A stretch of DNA of 19,321 bases, from NCBI GenBank assembly GCA_018896355.1, contig JAHIMW010000041.1, forward strand, positions 1 through 19,321, written 5' to 3'. This document shows, one piece after another, positions 6,815 through 14,308 of this stretch. The first letter of the stretch is position 1. Each line of letters starts with the position of its first letter. The notes beneath the pieces are model-generated. The model was not told where the DNA came from. It was given only the letters and a program-made list of their open reading frames with translations, and did no database searches. Source of the stretch: Pseudomonadota bacterium. GTDB lineage: Bacteria; Desulfobacterota; Syntrophia; Syntrophales; UBA5619. The position numbers and the translations under genes are program-made.

Positions 6815-9307
6815 ATGGCAAGACCGGCAAAAGCGAAGCCCGTGGCAGCGCCGGAGGCAACCTGCATCCGGACGGGCGGCAGCGTCGAGGAGATCAAGCA
6901 GGCCATTCTCGACAACATGGTCTGCGTCCAGGGACGCTTCGCCCCGGTGGCGACACGGAACGACTATTACCTTGCGGTGGCCTACACGGTCCGCGACCGC
7001 CTGCTCGCGCAATGGGCGAAAACGGCGCATACCTACTATGAAAAGGCGAGCCGGACCGTCTGCTACCTCTCGGCGGAGTTTCTGCTCGGCCCCCAACTGG
7101 AAAACCACATGATCAACCTTGGCCTCTACGAGGCCGTCCGGCAGGCGGTGGGGGAGCTGGGTCTCGATTTTCGAGCGCTGATCGACCAGGAAGAGGAGCC
7201 GGGGCTGGGAAACGGCGGCCTCGGCCGCCTCGCCGCCTGCTACCTCGATTCGCTGGCCACGCTGAACATCCCGGCCATCGGCTACGGCATCCGCTACGAA
7301 TTCGGTATCTTCACGCAGGAAATCCGCGACGGGTGGCAGCAGGAGGTGGCGGACCAGTGGTTGCGCATGGGGAACCCCTGGGAGGTGGCGCGTCCGGAGA
7401 TCGCCTACGACATCCCGTTCGGCGGTCATACCGAAAGCGTTCCCGACGACAACGGCCTTTACAAGGTCCGCTGGATTCCGGAACGCCGGATCCGCGGTGT
7501 GGCCTACGACACGATGATCACCGGTTACGCCTCCCCGTCGGTCATCATGCTGCGCCTCTTCAAGGCGGAGGCGACCAACTCCTTCGACCTGCGCTCCTTC
7601 AACGTCGGTGACTACTACGGCGCCGTTCACGACAAGATCGGCTCGGAAAACCTGACGAAGGTCCTCTATCCGAACGACGAGCCGCTCGCCGGGCGTCAGC
7701 TCCGGCTGATGCAGCAGTTCCTCTTCGTCTCCAGCGCGCTGCAGGACATGATCCGCATCTTCTTCCAGCGGGAGAAGGACCTCCGCCGGTTCCACGAAAA
7801 ATACGCGATCCAGCTCAACGACACCCACCCGGCGATCGGCGTCGCCGAGCTGATGCGGCTTTTGGTGGACGTCCACGGGATCGGCTGGGACGAGGCCTGG
7901 GAGATCACCCGCAAGACCTTCAGCTACACGAACCACACCCTTCTGTCGGAGGCCTTGGAAAAATGGCCCGTTCCGCTCTTCCAGAGCATCCTGCCCCGCC
8001 ATCTGGAGATCATCTACGAGATCAACCGGCGTTTCCTGGACGACGTCCGCCGGGACCATCCGGGGGACGAGGGGCTCGTCCGGCGGCTCTCTCTGATCGA
8101 CGAGGGGGGCGAAAAAGCGGTCCGGATGGCAAACCTCGCCTGCGTCGGCAGCCGCCGGATCAACGGCGTGGCCCGCCTGCACACGGACCTGCTGCGCGAA
8201 CAGGTCCTGAACGATTTCAACCGGATTTCCCCGGAGAAATTCCTGAACGTGACGAACGGCGTAACGCCCAGGCGCTTCATGGTTCTTTCCAATCCGGCGC
8301 TGGTCGCGCTCATCTCCGAGTGCATCGGGCCGGCGTGGATCCGGGACCTCTCTCGCCTCAGGGAACTGGAACCCTTTGCGGAGGACGCCGTCTTCCTCGA
8401 CCGCTGGCGGGCGATCAACCGCCGCAACAAGGAGTTGCTGGCGGAGATCATCCGGACGCGCACCGGGATCGCGACCGATCCCGATTCGCTCTTCGACGTC
8501 CAGGTGAAGCGGATACACGAATACAAGCGCCAGCATCTCAACGTCCTGCATGTGATTGCGCTCTACAGCCGGATCCGCCGGGGGGAGACCGGCGGCCTGC
8601 CGCCCCGGACGGTGCTCTTCGGCGGCAAAGCGGCCCCCAGCTACTTCATGGCGAAGCTGATCATCAAGCTGATCCACGCCGTCGCGGAGACGATCCACGC
8701 CGACCCGAAGACGGCGGGCCTGCTGCGGGTCGTCTTCCTGCCCAACTTTAACGTCAAGACCGCCCACCACGTCTACCCGGCGGCCGATCTCTCCGAGCAG
8801 ATCTCAACGGCAGGCAAGGAGGCCTCCGGTACCGGGAACATGAAGTTCTCGATGAACGGAGCGCTGACGATCGGAACGCTCGACGGCGCCAACGTGGAGA
8901 TCAGGGAGGAGGTCGGCGCGGAGAATTTCTTCCTCTTCGGCCTCACCGCGGCGGAGGTGGAACAGAAATGGCGCGAAGGCTGGCATCCGGGAGAGGCCAT
9001 TGCGGCCGACGAGGGGCTGCGCGAGGCGATCGAACTGCTGGAAAGCGGCTTCTTTTCCCGCGGCGACCGGGGGCTGTTTCTGCCGCTCACACGGACGCTC
9101 CGGGAACGCGACGATTACATGCTCTGCGCCGACTACCCCTCCTACATCGCTGCCCAGGATCGGGTCGGCCGGACCTGGCTCCGGCAGAAAGAGTGGCTGC
9201 GCATGGGCGTTCTGAACGTTGCGAGGGTGGGGAATTTTTCGTCGGACCGCGCGATCCGGGAGTACTGCGAGAAGATCTGGCAGGTGAACCCGGTCGAGAT
9301 CGGCTGA
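6815..9307 (+). CDS. glgP: Glycogen/starch (alpha-glucan) phosphorylase
   Basis: 830 residues from the ATG at 6815, which has GGGAGGA nine to three bases upstream; this matches the usual 800-850 of the family. The frame extends 48 codons further up, but that stretch overlaps the promoter and has no family similarity. The enzyme splits alpha-1,4-glucan with phosphate to release glucose 1-phosphate, using pyridoxal phosphate. Motifs: CYLSAEFLLG (83-92), EPGLGNGGLGRLAACYLDSL (128-147), QLNDTHPAIGVAEL, VKRIHEYKRQHLN, and EASGTGNMKFSMNG, in which Lys677 is the PLP-binding lysine. The Arg/Lys and Gly-rich active-site loops are all present, so it looks active. It is convergent with the methyltransferase gene. 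It indicates a storage glucan or maltodextrin pool; no other glg gene is in the window. Confidence 0.96.
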   Translation: MARPAKAKPVAAPEATCIRTGGSVEEIKQAILDNMVCVQGRFAPVATRNDYYLAVAYTVRDRLLAQWAKTAHTYYEKASRTVCYLSAEFLLGPQLENHMINLGLYEAVRQAVGELGLDFRALIDQEEEPGLGNGGLGRLAACYLDSLATLNIPAIGYGIRYEFGIFTQEIRDGWQQEVADQWLRMGNPWEVARPEIAYDIPFGGHTESVPDDNGLYKVRWIPERRIRGVAYDTMITGYASPSVIMLRLFKAEATNSFDLRSFNVGDYYGAVHDKIGSENLTKVLYPNDEPLAGRQLRLMQQFLFVSSALQDMIRIFFQREKDLRRFHEKYAIQLNDTHPAIGVAELMRLLVDVHGIGWDEAWEITRKTFSYTNHTLLSEALEKWPVPLFQSILPRHLEIIYEINRRFLDDVRRDHPGDEGLVRRLSLIDEGGEKAVRMANLACVGSRRINGVARLHTDLLREQVLNDFNRISPEKFLNVTNGVTPRRFMVLSNPALVALISECIGPAWIRDLSRLRELEPFAEDAVFLDRWRAINRRNKELLAEIIRTRTGIATDPDSLFDVQVKRIHEYKRQHLNVLHVIALYSRIRRGETGGLPPRTVLFGGKAAPSYFMAKLIIKLIHAVAETIHADPKTAGLLRVVFLPNFNVKTAHHVYPAADLSEQISTAGKEASGTGNMKFSMNGALTIGTLDGANVEIREEVGAENFFLFGLTAAEVEQKWREGWHPGEAIAADEGLREAIELLESGFFSRGDRGLFLPLTRTLRERDDYMLCADYPSYIAAQDRVGRTWLRQKEWLRMGVLNVARVGNFSSDRAIREYCEKIWQVNPVEIG

Positions 9308-9327
9308 CGGAAAAACCTTATCCCGTT

Positions 9328-10155
9328 TCAGGCCGGGAAGAGGAGAGGTCGAGTTTCCTTTGATGCAGAATCCCCGATATCTCCATTCTTCGACCTTTGG
9401 CCGATGTAGAGGGAGGTGATGCCGAGGGTCAGGGAATACCGCTCCCGTTTGCTGAAACCGGCCTCTTCCATCATCGCGAGGAAGGCCGGCGGCGGGGGGA
9501 AATTGGTGATTGAGTCGACCATGTAGCGGTAGGCGGCGGGGTTCTGCGAAAAGAGGCGCGCGATGTGGGGAAGGACGCGGTTCAGGTAAGGGGCGAAAAA
9601 CCCGCGCCAGAGCCGGTTCCTTGGGGCGTTCATCTCCAGAACATAGACCCGTCCGCCGGGGACGAGGACCCGTCTCATCTCCCGGAGGGCGGCGAGGCGG
9701 TCCGGGATGTTCCGGATGCCGAAGGCGATCCCCACGGCGTCAAAACTCCCGTCGGGGAACGGAAGCCCTAAGGCATCCGCCTGGAGAAGCCGGATGCGTT
9801 CGGCAAGGCCGCACAGTGCGACCTTCTTCCGTCCCGGGGCGAGCATCTCGGGGATGAAGTCGATCCCCGTCACCCGGATCTCCGGATGCCTTCGGGCGGC
9901 CTCGATGGCCAGATCCGCCGTGCCGGTCGCTACGTCGAGAAGATGGAAGGTGCCGAAGAAGAGCATCTTCCGGACGGCGAAGCGGCGCCATGCTACGTCG
10001 CGGCGGAGACTCAGGAGGCGGTTCAGGAAGTCGTACCGTCCGGGGATCGTCGTGAAGATCTCCCGGACCATGCCGACGTGCTCGTCGCGTCCGATCCCGG
10101 TCACCGGCGGGTAGTTAATGCAGTCTGTCTCTTTGCGGGAGGGTGTATCTGCCAT
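9328..10155 (-). CDS. ubiE: UbiE/MenG-type class I SAM methyltransferase (probably demethylmenaquinone methyltransferase)
   Basis: 275 residues from the ATG at 10155. Family marks: VREIFTTIPGRYDFLNRLLS (30-49), a variant of the VRxMFDxIAxRYDxLNRLLS signature; LLDVATGTADLAIEAA (72-87), SAM motif I; FGIRNIPDRLAALREMRRVL (145-164) followed by PGG; and the C-terminal LTLGITSLYIG (242-252), normally LTGGIVALHxG. The likely reaction is methylation of demethylmenaquinone at the membrane surface. The roughly 20-residue tail after IGQRSKN is not conserved. The frame is open to 10197, but the upstream part is repeat-derived (10164-10218). The ribosome site is weak. thyX lies upstream on the same strand with a 74-bp gap, so read-through transcription is likely. 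A ubiquinone-type role is less likely in an anaerobe. Confidence 0.88.
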   Translation of the reverse strand: MADTPSRKETDCINYPPVTGIGRDEHVGMVREIFTTIPGRYDFLNRLLSLRRDVAWRRFAVRKMLFFGTFHLLDVATGTADLAIEAARRHPEIRVTGIDFIPEMLAPGRKKVALCGLAERIRLLQADALGLPFPDGSFDAVGIAFGIRNIPDRLAALREMRRVLVPGGRVYVLEMNAPRNRLWRGFFAPYLNRVLPHIARLFSQNPAAYRYMVDSITNFPPPPAFLAMMEEAGFSKRERYSLTLGITSLYIGQRSKNGDIGDSASKETRPLLFPA

Positions 10156-10163
10156 GATGCTTT

Positions 10164-10218
10164 CGTAAAAAAGTCCAAGAATCCACTTCTCTGTCATCCC
10201 CGTGAAAATGGGAGTCCA
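10164..10218. repeat. Degenerate copy of the composite GTCAT...TCCA repeat upstream of ubiE
   Basis: CGTAAAAAAGTCC (10164-10176) is followed by GTCATCCCC-GTGAAAAT-GGGAGTCCA (10193-10218, dashes added). The same order, CGTAAAAAGTCC then GTCATACC...GAAA...GGTATCCA, occurs at 14112-14157. The palindromic arms are decayed here. It fills most of the thyX-ubiE gap and abuts the methyltransferase start. Confidence 0.55.
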
Positions 10219-10229
10219 CTCCTTACCCG

Positions 10230-11750
10230 TTATTCCTCACCGGCGAAGATTTGGGCGTAGAGGGCGTCGAAGCCGTCCTTTCCCGCCGCGAGCATGAGCG
10301 TGATCGGCATCGCCTCCCGCCCCTGTTCCACCATCCGTGCGGCCATCTCCCGGATATCCCATTGGGCGTTGCCGTCCACCCGGACGCGGGCGAGGTGGTA
10401 AATCTCGCGGGCGCTGACCCGAATCATGACCCGACGCCGGTGTGCGTTCGTCAGGATGTAGGCGGCCGCCGCAGGCGCGGTCCGGCGGATCTGCTCCCAG
10501 GTCTCTTCGGTCCGGGCGCAGATCTTCCGGAAGGAGGCCTCCATTCCGACCGCCGCGATGGAAGGCGGGATCGTGACGCCGAGCGCCGGGTCGTAGTTCT
10601 GGACGGTGATCGTTGCCATCCGGTGGCGTTTCACTTGGGCGAAGCAGGTCGCGCTGATGACAAGCTCGAACGTCAGCCCGACGTGCTCGAACGCACGCGG
10701 GGCGGCGTCATAGGCCTTCATCCTCCGGAGGGCGGTTCGGATCAGCGTCGCCTTCTCTTTGATCTTCATGCGCGTCGCGATCTCCAGACATCCCGCAAGC
10801 GGAAGGTTCGATGAGCCGTGGAGGAGCGCCGCCGCGATCTTGTCGTCCGCCGCCGGCGTCGCGTCGAGCAGGCGGACGAGGTCAGCCGCCGTTCCTGCGC
10901 CGGCCAAAGCCGGGGGGGCGATTCCCTCTCCCTGTGCGCCGCCCGGCGAAAGAGCTAACATTTTTGAGACGATTTCGTCCGCCTGGGATCGGATTGCCTC
11001 CCGCGTCTCGCGGTCGTACGGGGTGGGTTCCGTGTAGCGGACGAGCGACGGAGCGACCCCCTTCACCGCGTCATAGAGCCGGCGGCTGTATTCGCGCGCC
11101 TCGGCGAGGGGGGACGCGGCGAGGCGGCGGATCATCAGTTCGATGTTCCGGGCGTTCACGGTCATCCCGAGCTGCGTCTCCGTGGCGAGCGAAAGGCAGT
11201 AACGGGCGTCCTCCTTGGCCCAGCCTTCGAGGAGCGAACGGTTTGCCGGGTCGGCGGCCAGTTCGGGGTTCCTCTCCAAGACATACGGGAGGAGTTTTTC
11301 ATAGAGAGTGAGGTAGAAGCGATTCTGCCGATGGACAGTGGCGACGAAGATCTCCTCCAGGCCGGCTTCCCGGACCTCCTGCGGAATGACGAAATCGTCG
11401 GCCAGCAGCACGTAGCGCTGGGATTTTTCGGTGTAGGAGGCGAGGCGGAACCTTTCGATCTCCTCAACGAGGAGGCGGGAGACCCCGAGGAGGTCGAGGT
11501 TGAAGACGGCATGCTCGGCGATCGAGCTGTGGCCCATCTCGAAGACGATGTTCCGATTGGAGGCGCGGGCCTTTTCCACCTCGCCGCGGGCGATAGCCCG
11601 AAGCTCGTTCACCGGCCTCGGGTTCCGGCTGATCCGGGCGTAGGCGGCGGCGACGGTCTCCGGCGTCAGATCCTGCCGCTCCGGCTGCAAACTCTGAAAT
11701 TCCGCGATGATCTCATGATCGATATTGTGGCCTGCAAGAATGACGTCCAT
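10230..11750 (-). CDS. thyX: Long tandem-domain FAD-dependent thymidylate synthase (ThyX family)
   Basis: 506 residues, about twice a classical ThyX (about 210-260). The N-terminal half has GHSSIAEHAVFNLDLLGVSR (73-92), then ERFRLASYTEKSQRYV (99-114) and MTVNARNIELM (196-206). The C-terminal half has HVGLTFELVISATCFAQVKRHR (356-377), then MATITVQNYDP (378-388) and VSAREIYHLARVRVDGNAQW (445-464) ending DIREMA. Each half carries part of the ThyX signature. The family makes dTMP from dUMP with methylenetetrahydrofolate, FAD and NADPH. Two start codons compete: the ATG at 11750 has AAGGA nine bases upstream, while the ATG at 11756 is only three bases from it; the former is preferred. It has a well-formed promoter and is followed by ubiE. 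Confidence 0.85.
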   Translation of the reverse strand: MDVILAGHNIDHEIIAEFQSLQPERQDLTPETVAAAYARISRNPRPVNELRAIARGEVEKARASNRNIVFEMGHSSIAEHAVFNLDLLGVSRLLVEEIERFRLASYTEKSQRYVLLADDFVIPQEVREAGLEEIFVATVHRQNRFYLTLYEKLLPYVLERNPELAADPANRSLLEGWAKEDARYCLSLATETQLGMTVNARNIELMIRRLAASPLAEAREYSRRLYDAVKGVAPSLVRYTEPTPYDRETREAIRSQADEIVSKMLALSPGGAQGEGIAPPALAGAGTAADLVRLLDATPAADDKIAAALLHGSSNLPLAGCLEIATRMKIKEKATLIRTALRRMKAYDAAPRAFEHVGLTFELVISATCFAQVKRHRMATITVQNYDPALGVTIPPSIAAVGMEASFRKICARTEETWEQIRRTAPAAAAYILTNAHRRRVMIRVSAREIYHLARVRVDGNAQWDIREMAARMVEQGREAMPITLMLAAGKDGFDALYAQIFAGEE

Positions 11751-11788
11751 CTTCATCCGTCCTTGGTCGTTTAATCGGAGGAGGCGGC

Positions 11789-11817
11789 ACGATACCATCG
11801 CCCGCGGCCGGTGGCAA
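11789..11817 (-). promoter_or_regulatory. sigma70-type promoter of thyX
   Basis: On the minus strand, TTGCCA (complement of 11812-11817) and TATCGT (complement of 11789-11794) are separated by 17 bp. The predicted start is near 11782, with a leader of about 30 nt to the thyX ATG. Confidence 0.6.
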
Positions 11818-11829
11818 GAAAATCTTGCC
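11813..11829. promoter_or_regulatory. 17-bp palindrome overlapping the thyX -35 box (candidate operator)
   Basis: GGCAAGA-AAA-TCTTGCC is a perfect 7-bp inverted repeat with a 3-bp centre. It covers five of the six bases of the thyX -35 element and the region upstream of it, where a bound repressor or activator would act. No cognate regulator is encoded in the window. Confidence 0.35.
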
Positions 11830-11951
11830 CGCCGCCCTCACCGGTCCACGGCGCCGGGAGCGCGGCATTTCTTTTCAGGTTCATCTGGCGTATCCATTCT
11901 ATTTTGTGGTAGCGTAAAGCCGTTTTCAATAATCTCTCCAAGAGGGGGAAA

Positions 11952-12575
11952 ATGGGGCTGCTCAATCTTCTGATCCAGGATCCGCTGACGTTTGTTCTGC
12001 TGGCGATCCCGCTTCTCTATTCCATCATCATCCATGAGCTGGCCCATGGCTGGGTCGCTTCCCTGATGGGGGATCCCACGGCCAGGTATATGGGCCGGCT
12101 GACGCTCAATCCGATGAAGCATCTCGATCCCATCGGCACGGCGATGCTGTTCATCTTCGGTTTCGGATGGGCCAAGCCCGTTCCTGTCAATATGAACCTG
12201 ATCCGGAACACCCGCCTGGGTCTAATCTGGGTCTCTTCCGCGGGAATCATCGCCAACCTGCTGTTCGCCTTTTTAGCCGTCCTGCTGCTTCGCCTGCTCT
12301 CTCCGTCGTCTTCGGAATCGATCGGACGGCTGCTCTATTATCTTGCGCAGATCAACATCATGCTCGCCTCGTTCAACCTCATCCCGATTCCGCCGCTCGA
12401 CGGATCGAAGATCCTCATGGGATTCCTTCCGGAGCGCGCCGGATACGCGCTGGCCCGCCTGGAACCTTACGGGTTCTTCGTCATCATCGGGCTGCTGTAC
12501 CTGGGCGCCCTCGACCCGGTCATCCATTTCTTCCGCTGGGTCATCACGGGCCTGATCGGCCTTCTGCTCTTCTGA
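11952..12575 (+). CDS. Site-2 protease family membrane metallopeptidase (M50)
   Basis: 207 residues, mostly hydrophobic with about five to six transmembrane segments. HELAH (28-32) is the HExxH zinc site within the first long membrane segment. The second zinc ligand is supplied by FNLIPIPPLDGSK (141-153), matching the NxxPxxPLDG motif of short M50B (YwhC-like) peptidases. NPMKHLDPIG (53-62), AKPVPVN (74-80) and the SAGIIANLLFA helix (96-106) are also typical. These enzymes cut peptide bonds within or near membranes; this stand-alone form has no PDZ domain and its substrate is unknown. AGAGGGGG about five bases before the ATG is the ribosome site. No convincing plus-strand promoter was found in the 195-bp gap shared with thyX. 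Confidence 0.9.
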   Translation: MGLLNLLIQDPLTFVLLAIPLLYSIIIHELAHGWVASLMGDPTARYMGRLTLNPMKHLDPIGTAMLFIFGFGWAKPVPVNMNLIRNTRLGLIWVSSAGIIANLLFAFLAVLLLRLLSPSSSESIGRLLYYLAQINIMLASFNLIPIPPLDGSKILMGFLPERAGYALARLEPYGFFVIIGLLYLGALDPVIHFFRWVITGLIGLLLF

Positions 12576-12605
12576 TCCCGCTTTGGGCAATGCGACGAAG
12601 AAACC

Positions 12606-12644
12606 GCCGATCATCGGCATGCCCGCCTTTGGATGCGGGAATGC
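12606..12644 (+). terminator. Two adjacent stem-loops after the M50 gene (possible terminator)
   Basis: GCCGAT-C-ATCGGC (12606-12618) is followed by GCATGCCCGC (12617-12626) and GCGGGAATGC (12635-12644), a 10-bp stem with one mismatch and an 8-nt loop. It begins about 30 bp after the stop. No T-run follows, so an intrinsic terminator is not proven; it may only be a repeat remnant. Confidence 0.3.
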
Positions 12645-12685
12645 GAAAGCCGGGCTGTCAGGAAAAGAGCCATGAAAAGAAAAAC

Positions 12686-12715
12686 TTGACACCTCCCTGT
12701 CTTCCCTCTTACACT
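12686..12715 (+). promoter_or_regulatory. sigma70-type promoter of the M20 peptidase gene
   Basis: A perfect TTGACA (12686-12691), an 18-bp spacer and TACACT (12710-12715). The predicted start near 12722 leaves a leader of about 144 nt. The leader contains a strong purine-rich GGGGAGAGGGAG (12786-12797) that is not placed before any ATG. Confidence 0.6.
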
Positions 12716-12865
12716 GCCGCCGTAAAAAACAGTGTTCCATTCTCGTTTCAAACCCATACGGCCCAGGGTTTCGACCCCACACGACGGGGAGAGGGAGAAC
12801 ATCACGAAATCTCAAACATTTAAAATCTTGCCGGCGGATCTCTGCCGGGAGAACGAAGCGCCAGA

Positions 12866-14053
12866 ATGGACGAATTGCTGAAAAACCTGACGGCCTGTCT
12901 CCGGGACCAGGAAGAGGCGATGGGCGACGCCCTCAAGCGGCTGGTTCTGATCCCGAGCGGAACGAACAACAAGGCCGGCGGGGATCGGGTTTGCCGGGCC
13001 GTCTGCGATCTGCTCGCTCCGCTGTCGTTGGAGAAGCGTATCCTTCCCCAGGAATACTACGGCGACATGCTGATCGCTTCCACGGCCGCGGGCGGCGGCG
13101 ACCGCCGGATCCTGCTGGCGGGCCACATGGATACGATCTTCCCCGAGGATTCATCCTTCAACGGGTGGCGGGAAGATGACGGCCATTTCTACGGCCCGGG
13201 CGTCATCGATATGAAGGGGGGGCTCGTCGTCGGGATCTTTGCACTCAAGGCCCTTGCTGCCCTCGGACTTCTGAAGGATCTTCCCGTCACCTGGATCTTC
13301 AATTCCGAGGAGGAGGTCGGCTCGCCGGTCTCCAGTGCGCTTTTCACGGCGGAGGCGAAGCGCAGCGTGATGGCCTTTGTCCTCGAAGCCGGAGGGATGG
13401 AAGGAGAGATCGTGACCGGGCGGAAGGGGCGTCTGGAGTTGAAGCTCTCCGCACGGGGGCAGGCGGGTCATGCCGCCAAGGTGGTGGAGGGGAAAAAAAG
13501 CGCCATCCTCGATCTGGCGCATGTCATCATCGAACTGGAGGCGCTAAACGGCGCCTATCCGGGCGTCTCGGTCAACATCGGCCGGATAGCCGGCGGCATC
13601 GTTCCGAACAGCGTGCCCGAAGATGGCTGGGCCTCGATCGATGTCCGCTCTCCGACCCTCCAGGGATTCTCATTTTTCCGCTCCCGGCTGGAGGAGCTGA
13701 TGGAGCGGCGCCGGGCGGAGGGAATGGGCCTCCGGATAGAGGAGGTGGGGCAGGTTCCGGTTATGGAGGCGACAAGGCAGAACAGGGCCCTTTTCAGCGT
13801 GATTGCCGGAGAAGCGCACAGGCTGAACCTCCCCGTGGTGGAGCAGTTCCGCGCCGGGGCCTCGGACGCGAGCACCATCGCGGAGGCGGGAACCCCTGTG
13901 GTGGACGGCCTCGGCCCGATCGGGGACCACGACCACAGTGATCGGGAATACGTGATCCGGAAGAGCCTCTGCCAGCGGAGCGCCCTGCTGGCCCTCTCCC
14001 TGATTGCCGCTTGGCGGCGGTACGAGGCGGGGACGCTCTTTCCCAAAGGATAA
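12866..14053 (+). CDS. M20-family zinc metallopeptidase (glutamate carboxypeptidase-like)
   Basis: 395 residues, the normal length for the carboxypeptidase G2/ArgE/DapE/PepT superfamily. Zinc-site motifs: LLAGHMDTIFP (His87, with Asp89 as the ligand partner), GPGVIDMKGG (bridging Asp115), NSEEEVGS (Glu148/149, catalytic base and ligand), LEAGG (Glu174), and GDHDHSDREYV near the C-terminus, where His357 fits the last ligand. The dimerisation domain starts near GRKGRLELKLSARGQAGHAA (185-204), including the conserved His202. No signal peptide, so it is probably cytosolic. It lies upstream of the peptide-type ABC importer, which suggests hydrolysis of an imported dipeptide, folyl or N-acyl amino acid; a repeat block separates the two. 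The ribosome site is weak: GGGAG lies 14 bases before the ATG. Confidence 0.9.
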   Translation: MDELLKNLTACLRDQEEAMGDALKRLVLIPSGTNNKAGGDRVCRAVCDLLAPLSLEKRILPQEYYGDMLIASTAAGGGDRRILLAGHMDTIFPEDSSFNGWREDDGHFYGPGVIDMKGGLVVGIFALKALAALGLLKDLPVTWIFNSEEEVGSPVSSALFTAEAKRSVMAFVLEAGGMEGEIVTGRKGRLELKLSARGQAGHAAKVVEGKKSAILDLAHVIIELEALNGAYPGVSVNIGRIAGGIVPNSVPEDGWASIDVRSPTLQGFSFFRSRLEELMERRRAEGMGLRIEEVGQVPVMEATRQNRALFSVIAGEAHRLNLPVVEQFRAGASDASTIAEAGTPVVDGLGPIGDHDHSDREYVIRKSLCQRSALLALSLIAAWRRYEAGTLFPKG

Positions 14054-14076
14054 GACGAGAGCAGAACCACAAGTGA

Positions 14077-14243
14077 ACGACTTTTTACGAGTTCGTCAGG
14101 TTTGAAGACCCCGTAAAAAGTCCCCCAAACCGTCATACCGGCGAAAGCCGGTATCCAGAACTACTCGATAACACTGGATTCCGTGTCAAGCCCGGAATGA
14201 CAAAGGAGGGGAAGCACGACTTTTTGCGAGTTCATCAGGTTTG
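14077..14243. repeat. Composite palindromic repeat flanked by 28-bp direct repeats
   Basis: Two direct repeats, 14077-14104 and 14216-14243, match at 26 of 28 bases; both begin ACGACTTTTT and end TCAGGTTTG. Between them: (a) the first repeat's GACTTTTTACG (14079-14089) pairs with CGTAAAAAGTC (14112-14122), an 11-bp perfect stem; (b) ATACCGGC-GAAA-GCCGGTAT (14135-14154), an 8-bp stem with a GAAA tetraloop; (c) an outer pairing of GTCATACCGG (14132-14141) with CCGGAATGAC (14192-14201). It fills most of the 255-bp gap between the M20 gene and the binding-protein gene and could end transcription of the former. GTCAT...CCAG repeats of this form are common in proteobacterial intergenic DNA. Confidence 0.75.
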
Positions 14244-14308
14244 GCAGACGTATTGCGGGAATATTCAGATCGTAATCGGGGGTAACGTGAGAGAGGAGGA
14301 GAGATAAA

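Noticed and set aside
6725..8770. 681-codon minus-strand reading frame
   Set aside because: Antisense to glgP, which has every phosphorylase motif; no domain is seen in this frame.
11904..11933. TTGTGG-N18-AATAAT as promoter of the M50 gene
   Set aside because: Transcription would begin at the ribosome site, leaving almost no leader, and the -35 is poor.
14077..14243. Possible CRISPR array
   Set aside because: Only two copies of the repeat, with a palindromic block rather than unique spacers between them, and no cas gene.
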